A stretch of 64,000 nt of DNA from NCBI RefSeq assembly GCF_009498275.1, contig NZ_CP045643.1, positions 7,750,001 to 7,814,000 on the forward strand. The letters are read 5' to 3'. Made by a program: the position numbers and the translations under genes. This document shows positions 17,809 through 25,880 of the stretch, piece after piece (the first letter of the stretch is position 1; each line of letters begins with the position of its first letter). The notes beneath the pieces were generated by a model, which saw nothing but the letters and a program-made list of their open reading frames with translations, was not told where the DNA came from and ran no database searches. The stretch is from Streptomyces fagopyri. Lineage in GTDB: Bacteria > Actinomycetota > Actinomycetes > Streptomycetales > Streptomycetaceae.

Positions 17809-19305
17809 TCACCCGGCGGCCCCACCCCGTACCGCCTCCGCCAGCAGCCTCACCCCTTCCCGGATCCGCGCGGGGGACAGGTGCGCGTAACCGAGGACCA
17901 GACGAACGCCACCCGTCCGCACCGCCTGTTCGTAGTCCAACAGCGGACGCACCGCCACCCCGGCCGCGGTCGCCCGGGCCAGGAAGTCGTCCACCGGCCC
18001 GTACCGTTTCGGCAGCGCGGCGATGACGTGCAGACCCGCCGCGATCCCGGACACCTCCGTACCGGGAAAGCGCTCGGCGAGGGCGGAGACGAGGGCGTCC
18101 CGCCGTTCCCGGTAGGCGCGCCGGCACCGGCGCAGCTGCCGGTCGTAGTCGCCCCGCTCCACGAAACGGGCCAGGAGCGCCTGATCGACGACGGGGTTGC
18201 CCAGATCCATGGTGCGCTTGCGCGCGACGACCTCCCCGGCGAGCGACGCCGGTGCGAGCAGCCAGCCGAGCCGCAGGCCGGGCGCGAGCGACTTGCTGAC
18301 CGACCCCGTGTAGGCGACACGCTCGGGATCGAGGCCCTGAAGTGCCCCCACGGGAGCCCGGTCGTAGCGGAAGTCCCCGTCGTAGTCGTCCTCGATCACC
18401 AGCCCCTCCACCGACCGTGCCCAGTCGAGGAGTTCGGCGCGGCGCCGCGCCGAGTACGCGATTCCCGACGGGAACTGATGGGCGGGCGTCGTCACCACGG
18501 CTCGTACGCCCGACGCCCGCAGCGGTCCCATGGCCAGCCCCTCCCCGTCCAGGGGAAGCGCCACGGTGCCGACCGCGGCCGAGGCGTACAGGGCACCGTG
18601 CTCGGGGCTGCCGGGGTCCTCGACACCGACGGCGCGCATCCCGCGCGCGTGGAGGACGAATCCGAGCAGCGTCATCGCCTGCGCGACCCCGGAGACCACG
18701 ACGACGCGCTCCGGGTCGGCGACCACGCCACGGCGTCGCACGAGCAGTTCCGCCATGGCCGTGCGCAGCCGGGGCAGACCACGCGGATCGGGGTAACCCA
18801 GTGCGTGGTGCGGCAGTTCGGCGAGCACCGCGCGCTGGGTGGCGGCCCAGGCGGCACGCGGGAACAGGGACAGGTCCGGTGTCCCGGGAAGGAAGTCGGC
18901 GCCGCCCCCGGTGGGCCGCGGGGCGAGATCGCGGGCGCCCGGACGGCCCGCTCGGACGGCGTCGCCGACCCAGGTCCCCGCGCCCCGCCCGCTGCGCAGG
19001 TACCCCTCCGCGGTCAACTGCTCGTACGCCTCCGTGACCAGCCCCCGCGACACACCGAGATCGACGGCCAGTTCGCGGGTGGACGGCAGCCGGGTGCCCG
19101 GCGCCAGCCGGCCCGTACGGACCGCCTCCCGCAGCGCGGCCTGAAGCGTTCGGCCTCGCGCGCGCGTCGGCGCCGAGGCGGTCGGCAGCAGCAGTTCCCA
19201 GGCGGCCGTCCACGGTGCGGGACCCGCCGGACCGGGGCCGCTCGGGGCGCGGACACCTGAGGCGCCGTCGGCCGGCCCGCCGTGAGTGGTCCTCGATGAC
19301 GTCAT
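17809..19305 (-). CDS. MocR/PdxR-type GntR regulator with aminotransferase domain
   Basis: A 498-residue chimera of a GntR winged helix (residues 50-120: LQAALREAVRTGRLAPGTRLPSTRELAVDLGVSRGLVTEAYEQL) and a class I aminotransferase-like domain (from about 135). The PLP-lysine motif YTGSVSKSLAPGLRLGW is intact. MocR proteins sense PLP or PLP-adducts and usually control genes of vitamin B6, GABA or amino-sugar metabolism or a transporter. Here it is divergent, 47 bp away, from an EamA-type exporter, its most likely target. A perfect 16-bp palindrome spans its own start codon. Confidence 0.92.
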   Translation of the reverse strand: MTSSRTTHGGPADGASGVRAPSGPGPAGPAPWTAAWELLLPTASAPTRARGRTLQAALREAVRTGRLAPGTRLPSTRELAVDLGVSRGLVTEAYEQLTAEGYLRSGRGAGTWVGDAVRAGRPGARDLAPRPTGGGADFLPGTPDLSLFPRAAWAATQRAVLAELPHHALGYPDPRGLPRLRTAMAELLVRRRGVVADPERVVVVSGVAQAMTLLGFVLHARGMRAVGVEDPGSPEHGALYASAAVGTVALPLDGEGLAMGPLRASGVRAVVTTPAHQFPSGIAYSARRRAELLDWARSVEGLVIEDDYDGDFRYDRAPVGALQGLDPERVAYTGSVSKSLAPGLRLGWLLAPASLAGEVVARKRTMDLGNPVVDQALLARFVERGDYDRQLRRCRRAYRERRDALVSALAERFPGTEVSGIAAGLHVIAALPKRYGPVDDFLARATAAGVAVRPLLDYEQAVRTGGVRLVLGYAHLSPARIREGVRLLAEAVRGGAAG

Positions 19306-19308
19306 CGA
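19293..19308. promoter_or_regulatory. 16-bp perfect palindrome at the mocR start
   Basis: TCGATGACGTCATCGA is a perfect palindrome that covers the start codon of the MocR gene and lies 45 bp ahead of the divergent EamA gene. A -10-like TAGCGT (19341-19346) ends six bases before the EamA ATG. The palindrome is well placed to be the operator for both genes; MocR proteins usually bind direct repeats, so another regulator is also possible. Confidence 0.45.
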
Positions 19309-19352
19309 AGTGGACCTTAAGCCGGGCCGCGACCCTTCGTAGCGTCACCGGC

Positions 19353-20543
19353 ATGAACGCCACCACCAAGGGGTCGCTGCTCGCCGCCCTCGCCTGTGTT
19401 CTCGTCGGAGCCTCCTTCACGGCGAACAGCGTCCTGGGCCACTACCCGTACGCGGGCGGCCAGTTCCTGCGATACGGACTCGCCTGCGCGCTGCTGCTGC
19501 CCCTGGTCGGCCGCGACGGCACGGCACCGCTGCGCCGGCTCGCGCCCCGCCGGTGGGCGCGGCTGGCGCTGCTCGCGGCCGTGGGCATGGTCGGCTTCAA
19601 CCTCGCCGTGCTCGCCGCGGAACGCACGGCGGAACCGGCGGTCCCAGGGGTCTTCGTGGGCTGCGCCCCGGTCGTCGTGGCCGTGATCGTCCCGCTCACC
19701 GAGGGGCGCCGTCCGCGGCGCCGGGTCCTGCGCGGGGCGATGCTCGTCGCGCTGGGCGCCTGCACCGTCCAGGGCTGGGGCCGTACCGACGGCGTGGGCA
19801 TCGCGTGCTCCGTGTGCGCGCTGGCCGGCGAGGTGGGCTTCGCGGTCCTCGCCGTGCCGGTGCTGCGCCCCCTGGGCCCACGTCTCCTGTCGGCCACCGT
19901 GTGCGGGATCGCCGCCCTCGAGTCGGCGGCGGCCGGCATCCTCACCGGCGGTCGTGGATGGCTGCGGGTGCCGGACGCCGCCGAGGCCACCGCGCTGCTG
20001 TGGCAGGCGGTGGTGGTCACGGTCGTCGGCTTCGTGGCCTGGTACATGGGCATGCAGCGCATCGGCGCGGAGCGCGCCACGCTCTTCTCCGGCCTCATCC
20101 CGGTCGCGGCGGCCTGCACCGCCCCGCTCGTCGGCACGGGGTCCTACGGCGCCGCGCAGGCCGTCGGCAGCGCGCTCGTCGGTACGGGAGTCGCCCTCGG
20201 TTCCGGAGCACGGTGCCGCCGCGCCGGGAAGCGCGCCCGGGCCGCGGGCGCGCCCTGTTCAGCGGCTGCCGTCGAGAATGACGCGGGCGACGAGCGCGGG
20301 GTCGTCGTTCATCGGGACGTGCCCGCAGCCGGGCAGCCGCACCAGCCGGGCCCGGGGAATGATCTGCTTGGCACGGACGCCCTGACGGCGCAGCAGCAGC
20401 CGGTCCCGGGCGCCCCAGGCCACGGTGACGGGCAGCCCCGGGACGTCGTCCGTGAACCGGACGGAGATGCCGGCCCGCAGCGTCTCGGTGAATCCCTCGG
20501 CGTGGGCCAGCGCAAGGGTCTCGGCGACGACGGCCTCGGGTGA
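19353..20543 (+). CDS. EamA/DMT-family exporter with unusual antisense C-terminal extension
   Basis: A drug/metabolite-superfamily membrane protein. Residues 1-290 carry about ten hydrophobic segments in two EamA-type halves (N-terminus MNATTKGSLLAALACVLVGASF; second half with VGFVAWYMGMQRIGAERATLFSGLIPV). Family members end near residue 300; here no stop occurs until residue 396, and the last 95 residues are hydrophilic, non-EamA sequence that is the exact antisense of the hydrolase gene. Either the natural stop has been lost or the sequence has a frame error near 20230-20280. No ribosome-binding site is seen; translation may be leaderless. Partner of the divergent MocR regulator. Confidence 0.82.
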   Translation: MNATTKGSLLAALACVLVGASFTANSVLGHYPYAGGQFLRYGLACALLLPLVGRDGTAPLRRLAPRRWARLALLAAVGMVGFNLAVLAAERTAEPAVPGVFVGCAPVVVAVIVPLTEGRRPRRRVLRGAMLVALGACTVQGWGRTDGVGIACSVCALAGEVGFAVLAVPVLRPLGPRLLSATVCGIAALESAAAGILTGGRGWLRVPDAAEATALLWQAVVVTVVGFVAWYMGMQRIGAERATLFSGLIPVAAACTAPLVGTGSYGAAQAVGSALVGTGVALGSGARCRRAGKRARAAGAPCSAAAVENDAGDERGVVVHRDVPAAGQPHQPGPGNDLLGTDALTAQQQPVPGAPGHGDGQPRDVVREPDGDAGPQRLGESLGVGQRKGLGDDGLG

Positions 20544-21089
20544 ACGGCGGCCGGGCCGGGCGTAGATGGTGCTGGTCAGGGCGGCCCGACCGGCCGCCGT
20601 GCGCGAGAGGCGTTCGACCGCGGGAAGAGGCAGGCGGCGCGCGCCCTGCCGCATCGCCAGCAGCACCCCGAAGGCGTACCGCCGCTCGGCCGTCGTCCAG
20701 AAACCGGCGGGGGACAGCGCGGTGACGGACCGTACGAGCTTCTCGCGGCCCAGCTCCAGGGCCAGGAGCCCGCCCAGCGAGTTGCCCGCCACGTGCGGCC
20801 GGTCGAGTTCCAGCGCCTCGCACAGCGCGCCGAGCGCGGGTACCACCGTGCCGAGATCGTGGGTGAGCCCGTCGGGCAGCGCGGGCGACGCGCCGAACCC
20901 GGGCAGGTCGACGGCTATCACCTCGCGCTCGGCCGCCAGGATGTGGACGACCGGGTCCCAGGCCTGCCGGTGGTGACCGATGCCGTGCAGCAGGAGCAGC
21001 GGTTCTCCGGTGCCCACGCGCGCGTAGGACATGGTCACGGTCTTCGGGCCGTGCGCGGAGGGGAGGCTGAAGGAGACCGTGGCGGACAT
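20259..21089 (-). CDS. Alpha/beta hydrolase
   Basis: A 276-residue alpha/beta-hydrolase with a full catalytic triad: S104 in GNSLGG, D229 in WGARDRL and H257 in GCGHVPMND; the oxyanion-hole motif LHGIGHH lies at residues 34-40. It resembles C-C bond hydrolases and esterases but the substrate is unknown. ATG at 21089 has a GAGGAG ribosome-binding site eight bases upstream; the frame is open further but without family similarity. Its last 285 bp overlap the open frame of the convergent EamA gene. It is divergent from the ECF41 sigma-factor gene and could be one of its targets. Confidence 0.88.
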   Translation of the reverse strand: MSATVSFSLPSAHGPKTVTMSYARVGTGEPLLLLHGIGHHRQAWDPVVHILAAEREVIAVDLPGFGASPALPDGLTHDLGTVVPALGALCEALELDRPHVAGNSLGGLLALELGREKLVRSVTALSPAGFWTTAERRYAFGVLLAMRQGARRLPLPAVERLSRTAAGRAALTSTIYARPGRRSPEAVVAETLALAHAEGFTETLRAGISVRFTDDVPGLPVTVAWGARDRLLLRRQGVRAKQIIPRARLVRLPGCGHVPMNDDPALVARVILDGSR

Positions 21090-21135
21090 GATGCTGCTCC
21101 TCGTCTGGTGGCACGCTGTCGGAACCAACTCCGTA

Positions 21136-21146
21136 GACAGCTTGTC
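21136..21146. promoter_or_regulatory. Inverted repeat GACA-N3-TGTC between hydrolase and sigma gene
   Basis: GACAGCTTGTC lies 46 bp upstream of the hydrolase start in the 254-bp divergent region. Size and position fit a small repressor operator. I did not find the TGTCACA-type promoter motif reported for ECF41 sigma factors in this region. Confidence 0.3.
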
Positions 21147-21343
21147 AGCAACCGCTACCGACGGGTAGCCCCCGGTCGCCGGGAACCGGGCGACACGCGC
21201 GCGTGCCCGCCGTCGCACCGCGCCCGCACCGCCCACACCCACGTCAACTCCCCTCGCGTGTCGACGGATCGGACTCCCGCCGCTCCGCTCGGGGGGAGCC
21301 GTGCCGCCTGGACAGGACGGGGAGCGTCGGCTGGGATGGAGGC

Positions 21344-22264
21344 GTGACCACCGACATCGCGACCGAGGTCTTCGAAGAACACCGCTCCGTCCTCATGGGC
21401 GTCGCCTACCGCATGCTGGGGCGGGTGGCCGACGCGGAGGACGTGGTCCAGGAGGCCTGGCTCCGCTGGTCGGGCGTGGACCGGAGCGAGATCCGCGAAC
21501 CGCGCGGCTACCTGGTGCGGGTCACCACCCGGCTCGCCATCGACCGGCTGCGCCAGGTCAAGTCGCGCAACGAGGCCTACGTGGGCCCGTGGCTCCCCGA
21601 ACCGTACGCCACCGACTTCGGGAACCTCGGCAACCCCCGGAACCCGGGGAACTTCGAGGGCACGGTCGAGGACACCGCCGAGCGGGCCGTGCTCGCCGAC
21701 TCCGTCTCCCTCGCCGTCCTCGTCGTCCTGGAGTCGCTGTCCCCCCTGGAACGCGCGGTGTTCGTGCTCAGGGAGGCCTTCGGGTTCCCGTACGCGGAGA
21801 TCGCCGCCGTCCTGGACCGCGGCGAGCCGGCGGTGCGCCAGCTCGCGGGACGGGCCCGCAAGCACGTCGGGGAGAGGCGCCCGCGCTACGAGGTCGACCC
21901 GGCCGAACGCCGTGATCTGACCGAACGGTTCCTCGCCGCGGCGTCGGAGGGGGACCTGGAGGGGCTCATGTCCCTGCTGGCCCCGGACGTCCGGCTGATC
22001 GGCGACAGCGGTGGCCTGTCCAAGGCGCCGCTGCGGGTCATCGAAACGGCCGACAAGGTGGGCCGCTTCCTCCTCGGAGTCGCGCGGAAGAACGTCACCG
22101 ACCTCTCGTTCCGCCTCCTGGAGCTCAACGGCGGCGCGGCGATGCTGATCCTGTCCGGCGACGAGCCCGACAGCGTCTTTCAACTGGACGTCGTGGACGG
22201 CCGGATCCAGTGCGTCTACATCGTGCGCAACCCGGAGAAGCTGGTGTCCCTGGGCAACCAGTAG
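21344..22264 (+). CDS. ECF41-family (SigJ-like) RNA polymerase sigma factor
   Basis: A 306-residue ECF sigma factor with a SnoaL-like C-terminal extension. Region 2 (FEEHRSVLMGVAYRMLGRVADAEDVVQEAW) and region 4 (LSPLERAVFVLREAFGFPYAEIAAVL) are complete. The linker has the ECF41 hallmark WLPEP, and the C-terminal domain (about 190-306) ends in the hallmark VRNPEKL. In ECF41 members the fused domain, rather than a separate anti-sigma factor, controls activity. GTG at 21344 follows a GGAGG-like sequence. The usual ECF41 neighbours (carboxymuconolactone decarboxylase, DoxX or oxidoreductase genes) are absent; the only neighbour is the divergent hydrolase. A strong terminator follows. Confidence 0.93.
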   Translation: MTTDIATEVFEEHRSVLMGVAYRMLGRVADAEDVVQEAWLRWSGVDRSEIREPRGYLVRVTTRLAIDRLRQVKSRNEAYVGPWLPEPYATDFGNLGNPRNPGNFEGTVEDTAERAVLADSVSLAVLVVLESLSPLERAVFVLREAFGFPYAEIAAVLDRGEPAVRQLAGRARKHVGERRPRYEVDPAERRDLTERFLAAASEGDLEGLMSLLAPDVRLIGDSGGLSKAPLRVIETADKVGRFLLGVARKNVTDLSFRLLELNGGAAMLILSGDEPDSVFQLDVVDGRIQCVYIVRNPEKLVSLGNQ

Positions 22265-22287
22265 CCGCACCGGCCCCCTTATCAGCC

Positions 22288-22320
22288 GAAAGCCCCCGTT
22301 CCGAGGACGGGGGCTTTCGT
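22288..22320 (+). terminator. Terminator of the ECF41 sigma gene
   Basis: Perfect 13-bp stem CGAAAGCCCCCGT / ACGGGGGCTTTCG with a 7-base loop, 23 bp after the stop, followed by TCGTCGT. Confidence 0.9.
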
Positions 22321-22405
22321 CGTCATGTCACGAACATCGCCCCGCGCGAACGGTCCGTGAACGCTCCGCCGCACCCCGCCTATGCAATGCGTAAGGGATC
22401 GAGGA

Positions 22406-22440
22406 TTGGTCTTGACCAAGGGTGAGGGCGGCTTTATGGT
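22406..22440 (+). promoter_or_regulatory. gntR promoter with dre-like operator
   Basis: TTGACC (22412-22417), a 17-base spacer and TATGGT (22435-22440) make an excellent housekeeping promoter. The inverted repeat TTGGTC-TT-GACCAA (22406-22419) covers the -35 and closely resembles the dre site bound by DasR and other HutC-type GntR proteins (core TGGTCTAGACCA). Transcription should start near 22447, which excludes the in-frame ATG at 22436 and supports the GTG at 22517. Confidence 0.65.
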
Positions 22441-22516
22441 CGCAGGGATAGTGCAGGAACCTTTATTAAACAAGGGCGCTAAACGCCGCCGGGCCACGGC
22501 GATTGCGGAGGACAGG

Positions 22517-23278
22517 GTGGGGACCACGCAGTTGGAAACGGTGCCGGAGCCGAAGTACTGGCATCTCAGGACGGTGCTCAGCGAGGCACTGGACTCGGAG
22601 TTCTCGGTGGGCGAGATCCTGCCCAACGAGCGCGATCTCGCGGCCAGGTTCGGGGTCGCCAGGGCCACCCTGCGCCAGGCACTCGAACAGCTCGAGCTCG
22701 AAGGACGTCTGCAACGGCGCCGCGGAGTGGGCACCACCGTGGCCCCGCCGCGCGTGGGCGTGGCCGTCGGATCCGAGCAGCACGTGTGGCCGGGCGCGGT
22801 CGGCGACGCCTGGCAGCCCACGGACTGCGCGACGGCGGTTCCGCCCGCCGCGGTGGCCGACGCCCTGCGGACCGGCCATGACGTCGCGGTGCACACCATC
22901 CGCCGCTCCCGGGGTACGCACGGCCAGCCCGTCGCCGCCGAGCTGCTCTACGTCCCGGCGGGCTCGGTGCCCGACCTCTCGGCGATAGACGCGCCGGTGG
23001 GGGCGGCACGCGCGCGTGCCGTGCTCCGCGAACTGCAGCGCCTCGAACTGGACGGCCAGGACCGCGCCGTCGAACTCGGCTCGGCCGGCGCGGACGACGC
23101 CAAGGAGCTGGACCGGCTGCCCGGAGCGCCCGTCCTCGTCGTCACGACCCGGTTCTACGCGCGAGGGCGCACCGCGGCGGTCTCCGTGGCCACGTACCGC
23201 GCCGACACCTGCCGGCTGACCTTCGGGGATTCCGGGGGCGTGGAGATCCACCACGACCCGGAGCGCCGGGCTTCCTGA
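22517..23278 (+). CDS. GntR/HutC-family transcriptional regulator
   Basis: A 253-residue GntR regulator: winged helix at residues 10-75 (KYWHLRTVLSEALDSEFSVGEILPNERDLAARFGVARATLRQALEQL) followed by a UTRA-type ligand domain (about 95-245), the HutC subfamily arrangement used for sugars, sugar phosphates and amino-acid derivatives. The GTG start at 22517 has GGAGGA a few bases upstream. A longer reading from ATG 22436 would include two consecutive TTA codons (22463-22468) but lies before the predicted transcription start. A dre-like palindrome on the promoter suggests autoregulation or control by DasR. A perfect terminator follows 73 bp after the stop. Confidence 0.9.
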   Translation: MGTTQLETVPEPKYWHLRTVLSEALDSEFSVGEILPNERDLAARFGVARATLRQALEQLELEGRLQRRRGVGTTVAPPRVGVAVGSEQHVWPGAVGDAWQPTDCATAVPPAAVADALRTGHDVAVHTIRRSRGTHGQPVAAELLYVPAGSVPDLSAIDAPVGAARARAVLRELQRLELDGQDRAVELGSAGADDAKELDRLPGAPVLVVTTRFYARGRTAAVSVATYRADTCRLTFGDSGGVEIHHDPERRAS

Positions 23279-23351
23279 AGTCCCGGGGCTCGCCGCGATC
23301 AGCGTCGCGGGTGAGCGGGAGCCGTACGGCGGGGCTGCCGCCGAGTTCTGA

Positions 23352-23387
23352 CCGTCGCGCCCCCGGAGTACACCGGGGGCGCGACGG
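23352..23387 (+). terminator. Terminator of the gntR gene
   Basis: Perfect 15-bp stem CCGTCGCGCCCCCGG / CCGGGGGCGCGACGG with loop AGTACA. Confidence 0.9.
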
Positions 23388-23456
23388 CTTTCGCCCACCA
23401 GGCCTGGCCTGCCGTTCTTCGGCGCGGCGGGCTGCGGTGCGGCGGACTGCGGTGTG

Positions 23457-23508
23457 GTGCGGTGCGGTGTTTCGGGCTCGGGCTGCGGTGCGGTGCGGTG
23501 TTTCGGGC
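23457..23508. repeat. 21-bp direct repeat pair
   Basis: Two identical copies of a 21-bp sequence (a GTGCGGTGCGGT run followed by GTTTCGGGC), 31 bp apart start to start, separated by a short GC-rich spacer, in the gap between gntR and the ROK gene. Confidence 0.85.
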
Positions 23509-23741
23509 CTGCGGGTTTCGTCGTGGTCGTGCGGATGTCGGCGCGCGGTTCCCGGCGCGTGCCGGTCGGCGTCCGGCGCGCGGTTCCCGAGGCGTACTCG
23601 TCGGCGTCCGGCGTCCGGTCCTGGGATGCGGGCCGGTGTGCGGTTGCCGACGCGCGTTTCTCGGCGGCCGGTTCTCGGCGGACGGCCGGCGGCGGGCGGT
23701 CGTCCGCTCACGGTGACGGTCCCGGCGGGGAGTCCGGTCGT

Positions 23742-24899
23742 TCAGCGGCGCGCCGTCACGGTTCCCTCCACCGCGAACAGCTGTTCCTCCACATGGTCGA
23801 GGGCCAGCCGCAGGGCACCCGTCGCGATGGCGGCCTCGCCCAGGAGGGAGAGCGTCACCTTGGGCGGACGCAGACAGTAGCGGGCCAACTCGCGTCGCAG
23901 CGGCTCCAGTACGCCGTCCAGGCCGGCCGCCCAGCCGCCGATCACGACGAGTTCGGGATCGAGGGCGAGGGCCAGGGCCGCCACGTCGTGCACGAGCCGC
24001 TGGATGAAGCGTTCGACCGCCGCGCCGGCCCGCTGGTCGCCGCCCTTGGCGAGTGCGAAGACCTCGGCGACGGCCTGCTCGTCGAGCGGGTGCAACGGCT
24101 CGTCCGTGGTCGACAGGAGCGTCTCGGGAGTCGCCTCGCTGCCCAGCAGATGCAGCGCCCCGATCTCCCCGGCGGCGCCCCCGTATCCCCGGTGCAGCCG
24201 TCCGCCGATCAGCGACCCCGCGCCGGGGCTCAGCCCGGCCAGCACGAACACCACGTCGTCCGACTCGGTGGCCGAGCCCTTCCAGTGCTCGGCGACCGCC
24301 GCCGCGTTGGCGTCGTTCTCCACCAGCACCGGGCACTTGAAGGAACGGCTCAGCCGCTCGCCCAGCCGCAGCCCCGTCCACTCCGGCAGCGCCGTGCCCA
24401 GCCGAACGGTGCCGTCCGCCTCGACGATCCCGGGGCTTCCGACGCCCACCGCGCGCAGGGAACTGCGGGCGACCCCGGCCCGGCGCAGCAACTCGGCGAC
24501 CGCTGTGCGCAGCCGGTCGAGTCGCTCGTCCGCCGGCGCCGCCTCGTCCACCTCCTTGGAGAGCGCGCCCAGTACCCGCCCGTCCAGATCGGCCAGGAGC
24601 ACGGCGACCCGGTGCGGTCCGATCTCCAGACCCAGCAGATGTCCCGCCTCGGCCCGGAACCTGAACCGGCGTGCCGGGCGGCCCTGACGCCGTGCGGCGC
24701 CCTCCTCGGCCGCCTTCTCGACCACGAGCCCGGCCTCGATCAGCCCTTCGACGACGCCCTCGACCGTCGGCCGCGAGAGCCCGGTCACCCGGGTGACCTC
24801 GGTGAGGGTCGCGCAGTCAGTGGCCCGCAGCGCGTGCAGCACCACCGCGGAATTGATCCTTCGCAGCAGAGAAGGGTCCCCGCCGGTCAACCGCCCCAA
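23742..24899 (-). CDS. ROK-family regulator lacking the zinc motif
   Basis: A 385-residue ROK repressor-type protein: N-terminal MarR-like winged helix (residues 12-70, TEVTRVTGLSRPTVEGVVEGLIEAG) and a sugar-kinase-fold ROK domain (from about 85: LLGLEIGPHRVAVLLADLDG; VENDANAAAVAEHW; GGAAGEIGALHLLG). The cysteine motif CGCGxxGC that binds zinc in NagC, Mlc and active ROK kinases is missing after GEIGALHLLG. The family controls sugar uptake and metabolism; no sugar genes are adjacent, so its targets are elsewhere. The N-terminus MGRLTGGDPSLLRRINSAVVL is typical. Confidence 0.88.
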   Translation of the reverse strand: MGRLTGGDPSLLRRINSAVVLHALRATDCATLTEVTRVTGLSRPTVEGVVEGLIEAGLVVEKAAEEGAARRQGRPARRFRFRAEAGHLLGLEIGPHRVAVLLADLDGRVLGALSKEVDEAAPADERLDRLRTAVAELLRRAGVARSSLRAVGVGSPGIVEADGTVRLGTALPEWTGLRLGERLSRSFKCPVLVENDANAAAVAEHWKGSATESDDVVFVLAGLSPGAGSLIGGRLHRGYGGAAGEIGALHLLGSEATPETLLSTTDEPLHPLDEQAVAEVFALAKGGDQRAGAAVERFIQRLVHDVAALALALDPELVVIGGWAAGLDGVLEPLRRELARYCLRPPKVTLSLLGEAAIATGALRLALDHVEEQLFAVEGTVTARR

Positions 24900-24999
24900 C
24901 GTCCGTCCTCCCAGCTAGCGCGCGTGTTGGCCGGATCGTACTCGGCGCGGCGCGCTCCGGCGAGGGCCGGGGACCCCCTTCGTCACCGGCGGGTCGTTC

Positions 25000-25662
25000 T
25001 CAGCCGGGGGCCACGAAGCCCGACTCGTACGCCGCGATCACCGCCTGAGTGCGGTCCCGGGCGCCCAGTTTCGCCAGTACGGCGCTGACGTGCGACTTCA
25101 CCGTCTCCGTGCCGACCACCAGCCGCGCCGCCATCTCCGCGTTCGACAGCCCACGCGCCATCAGCCGCAGCACGTCCGCCTCCCGCTCGGTCAGCGCGGC
25201 CCGCTCCATGACCGCCCGCGCCGCGGGACTGCCCGCGTCGCTCCCGTACGCGGCGGCCAACTGCCGTACGGAAGCGGGGAAGAGCAGCGACTCGCCCTCG
25301 GCGACCAGCCGCACGGCGTGCACGATCTCGGCCGGCCTTGCCCGCTTCAGCAGGAACCCGTCGGCACCCGCGCGCAGCGCCTCGTAGACGTACTCGTCGT
25401 TCTCGAACGTCGTCACCACGAGGATCTTCGGTGGATCGGCGACGGTCCGCAGCACCGCGCGGGTGGCCTCGATGCCGTCCATGAGGGGCATACGGACGTC
25501 CATGGCGACCACGTCCGGCCGCAACCGCCGAACCAGCGGGATCACCGCGGCGCCGTCGGCCGCCTCCCCGACGACCTCGATGTCCGGCTGCGACTCCAGG
25601 ACGGCGCGCAGCCCGGCCCGTACGAGGGGTTCGTCGTCGACGAGGAGCACGGTGACCGGCAT
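25000..25662 (-). CDS. NarL/LuxR-type response regulator
   Basis: A 220-residue response regulator: receiver domain (1-120) with acidic pocket VDDEP, phospho-acceptor aspartate in VVAMDVRMPLMDG and the conserved lysine in FLLKRARP; LuxR-type HTH (about 150-215) with LTEREADVLRLMARGLSNAEMAARLVVGTETVKSHVSAVLAKLG. ATG at 25662 begins the receiver strand MPVTVLLVDDE. It is the partner of the kinase encoded upstream on the same strand, although 218 bp of gene-free, GC-rich sequence separates them, more than usual for such pairs. It probably controls the divergent ABC exporter. Confidence 0.92.
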   Translation of the reverse strand: MPVTVLLVDDEPLVRAGLRAVLESQPDIEVVGEAADGAAVIPLVRRLRPDVVAMDVRMPLMDGIEATRAVLRTVADPPKILVVTTFENDEYVYEALRAGADGFLLKRARPAEIVHAVRLVAEGESLLFPASVRQLAAAYGSDAGSPAARAVMERAALTEREADVLRLMARGLSNAEMAARLVVGTETVKSHVSAVLAKLGARDRTQAVIAAYESGFVAPG

Positions 25663-25880
25663 CCCGCCAGCGTAGATCACGCCCAACGGACCGTCAGGGG
25701 CCCGGGTCCGACACCGGTTCCCGCCCACCGTGCGCGGCCGGTGCCGGCGGTACGGACCGGCGGACGTGGACCGCATGGACCCGCCGACGCCGACGCCGAC
25801 CGGGACGGACCAGCGGGCGTCGACGGAACGGGCCGGCCGGTGCCGGCCGGCGCGGACGCGGGGGTGCCGACCGGCACGGA

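Larger units (their letters stand above)
23279..23741. other. 463-bp gene-free, repeat-rich spacer
   Basis: Holds the gntR terminator and then about 350 bp of GC-rich, internally repetitive DNA: a 21-bp direct repeat (23457-23477 and 23488-23508) and approximate copies of GCGCGGTTCCC and GTCGGCGTCCGGCG between about 23540 and 23620. No coding sequence is convincing. Confidence 0.6.

Noticed and set aside
22436..22516. Upstream ATG of the GntR gene with two consecutive TTA codons (22463-22468), which would imply bldA control
   Set aside because: The predicted -10 (22435-22440) covers this ATG, so transcription would start after it; the GTG at 22517 has a proper ribosome-binding site.
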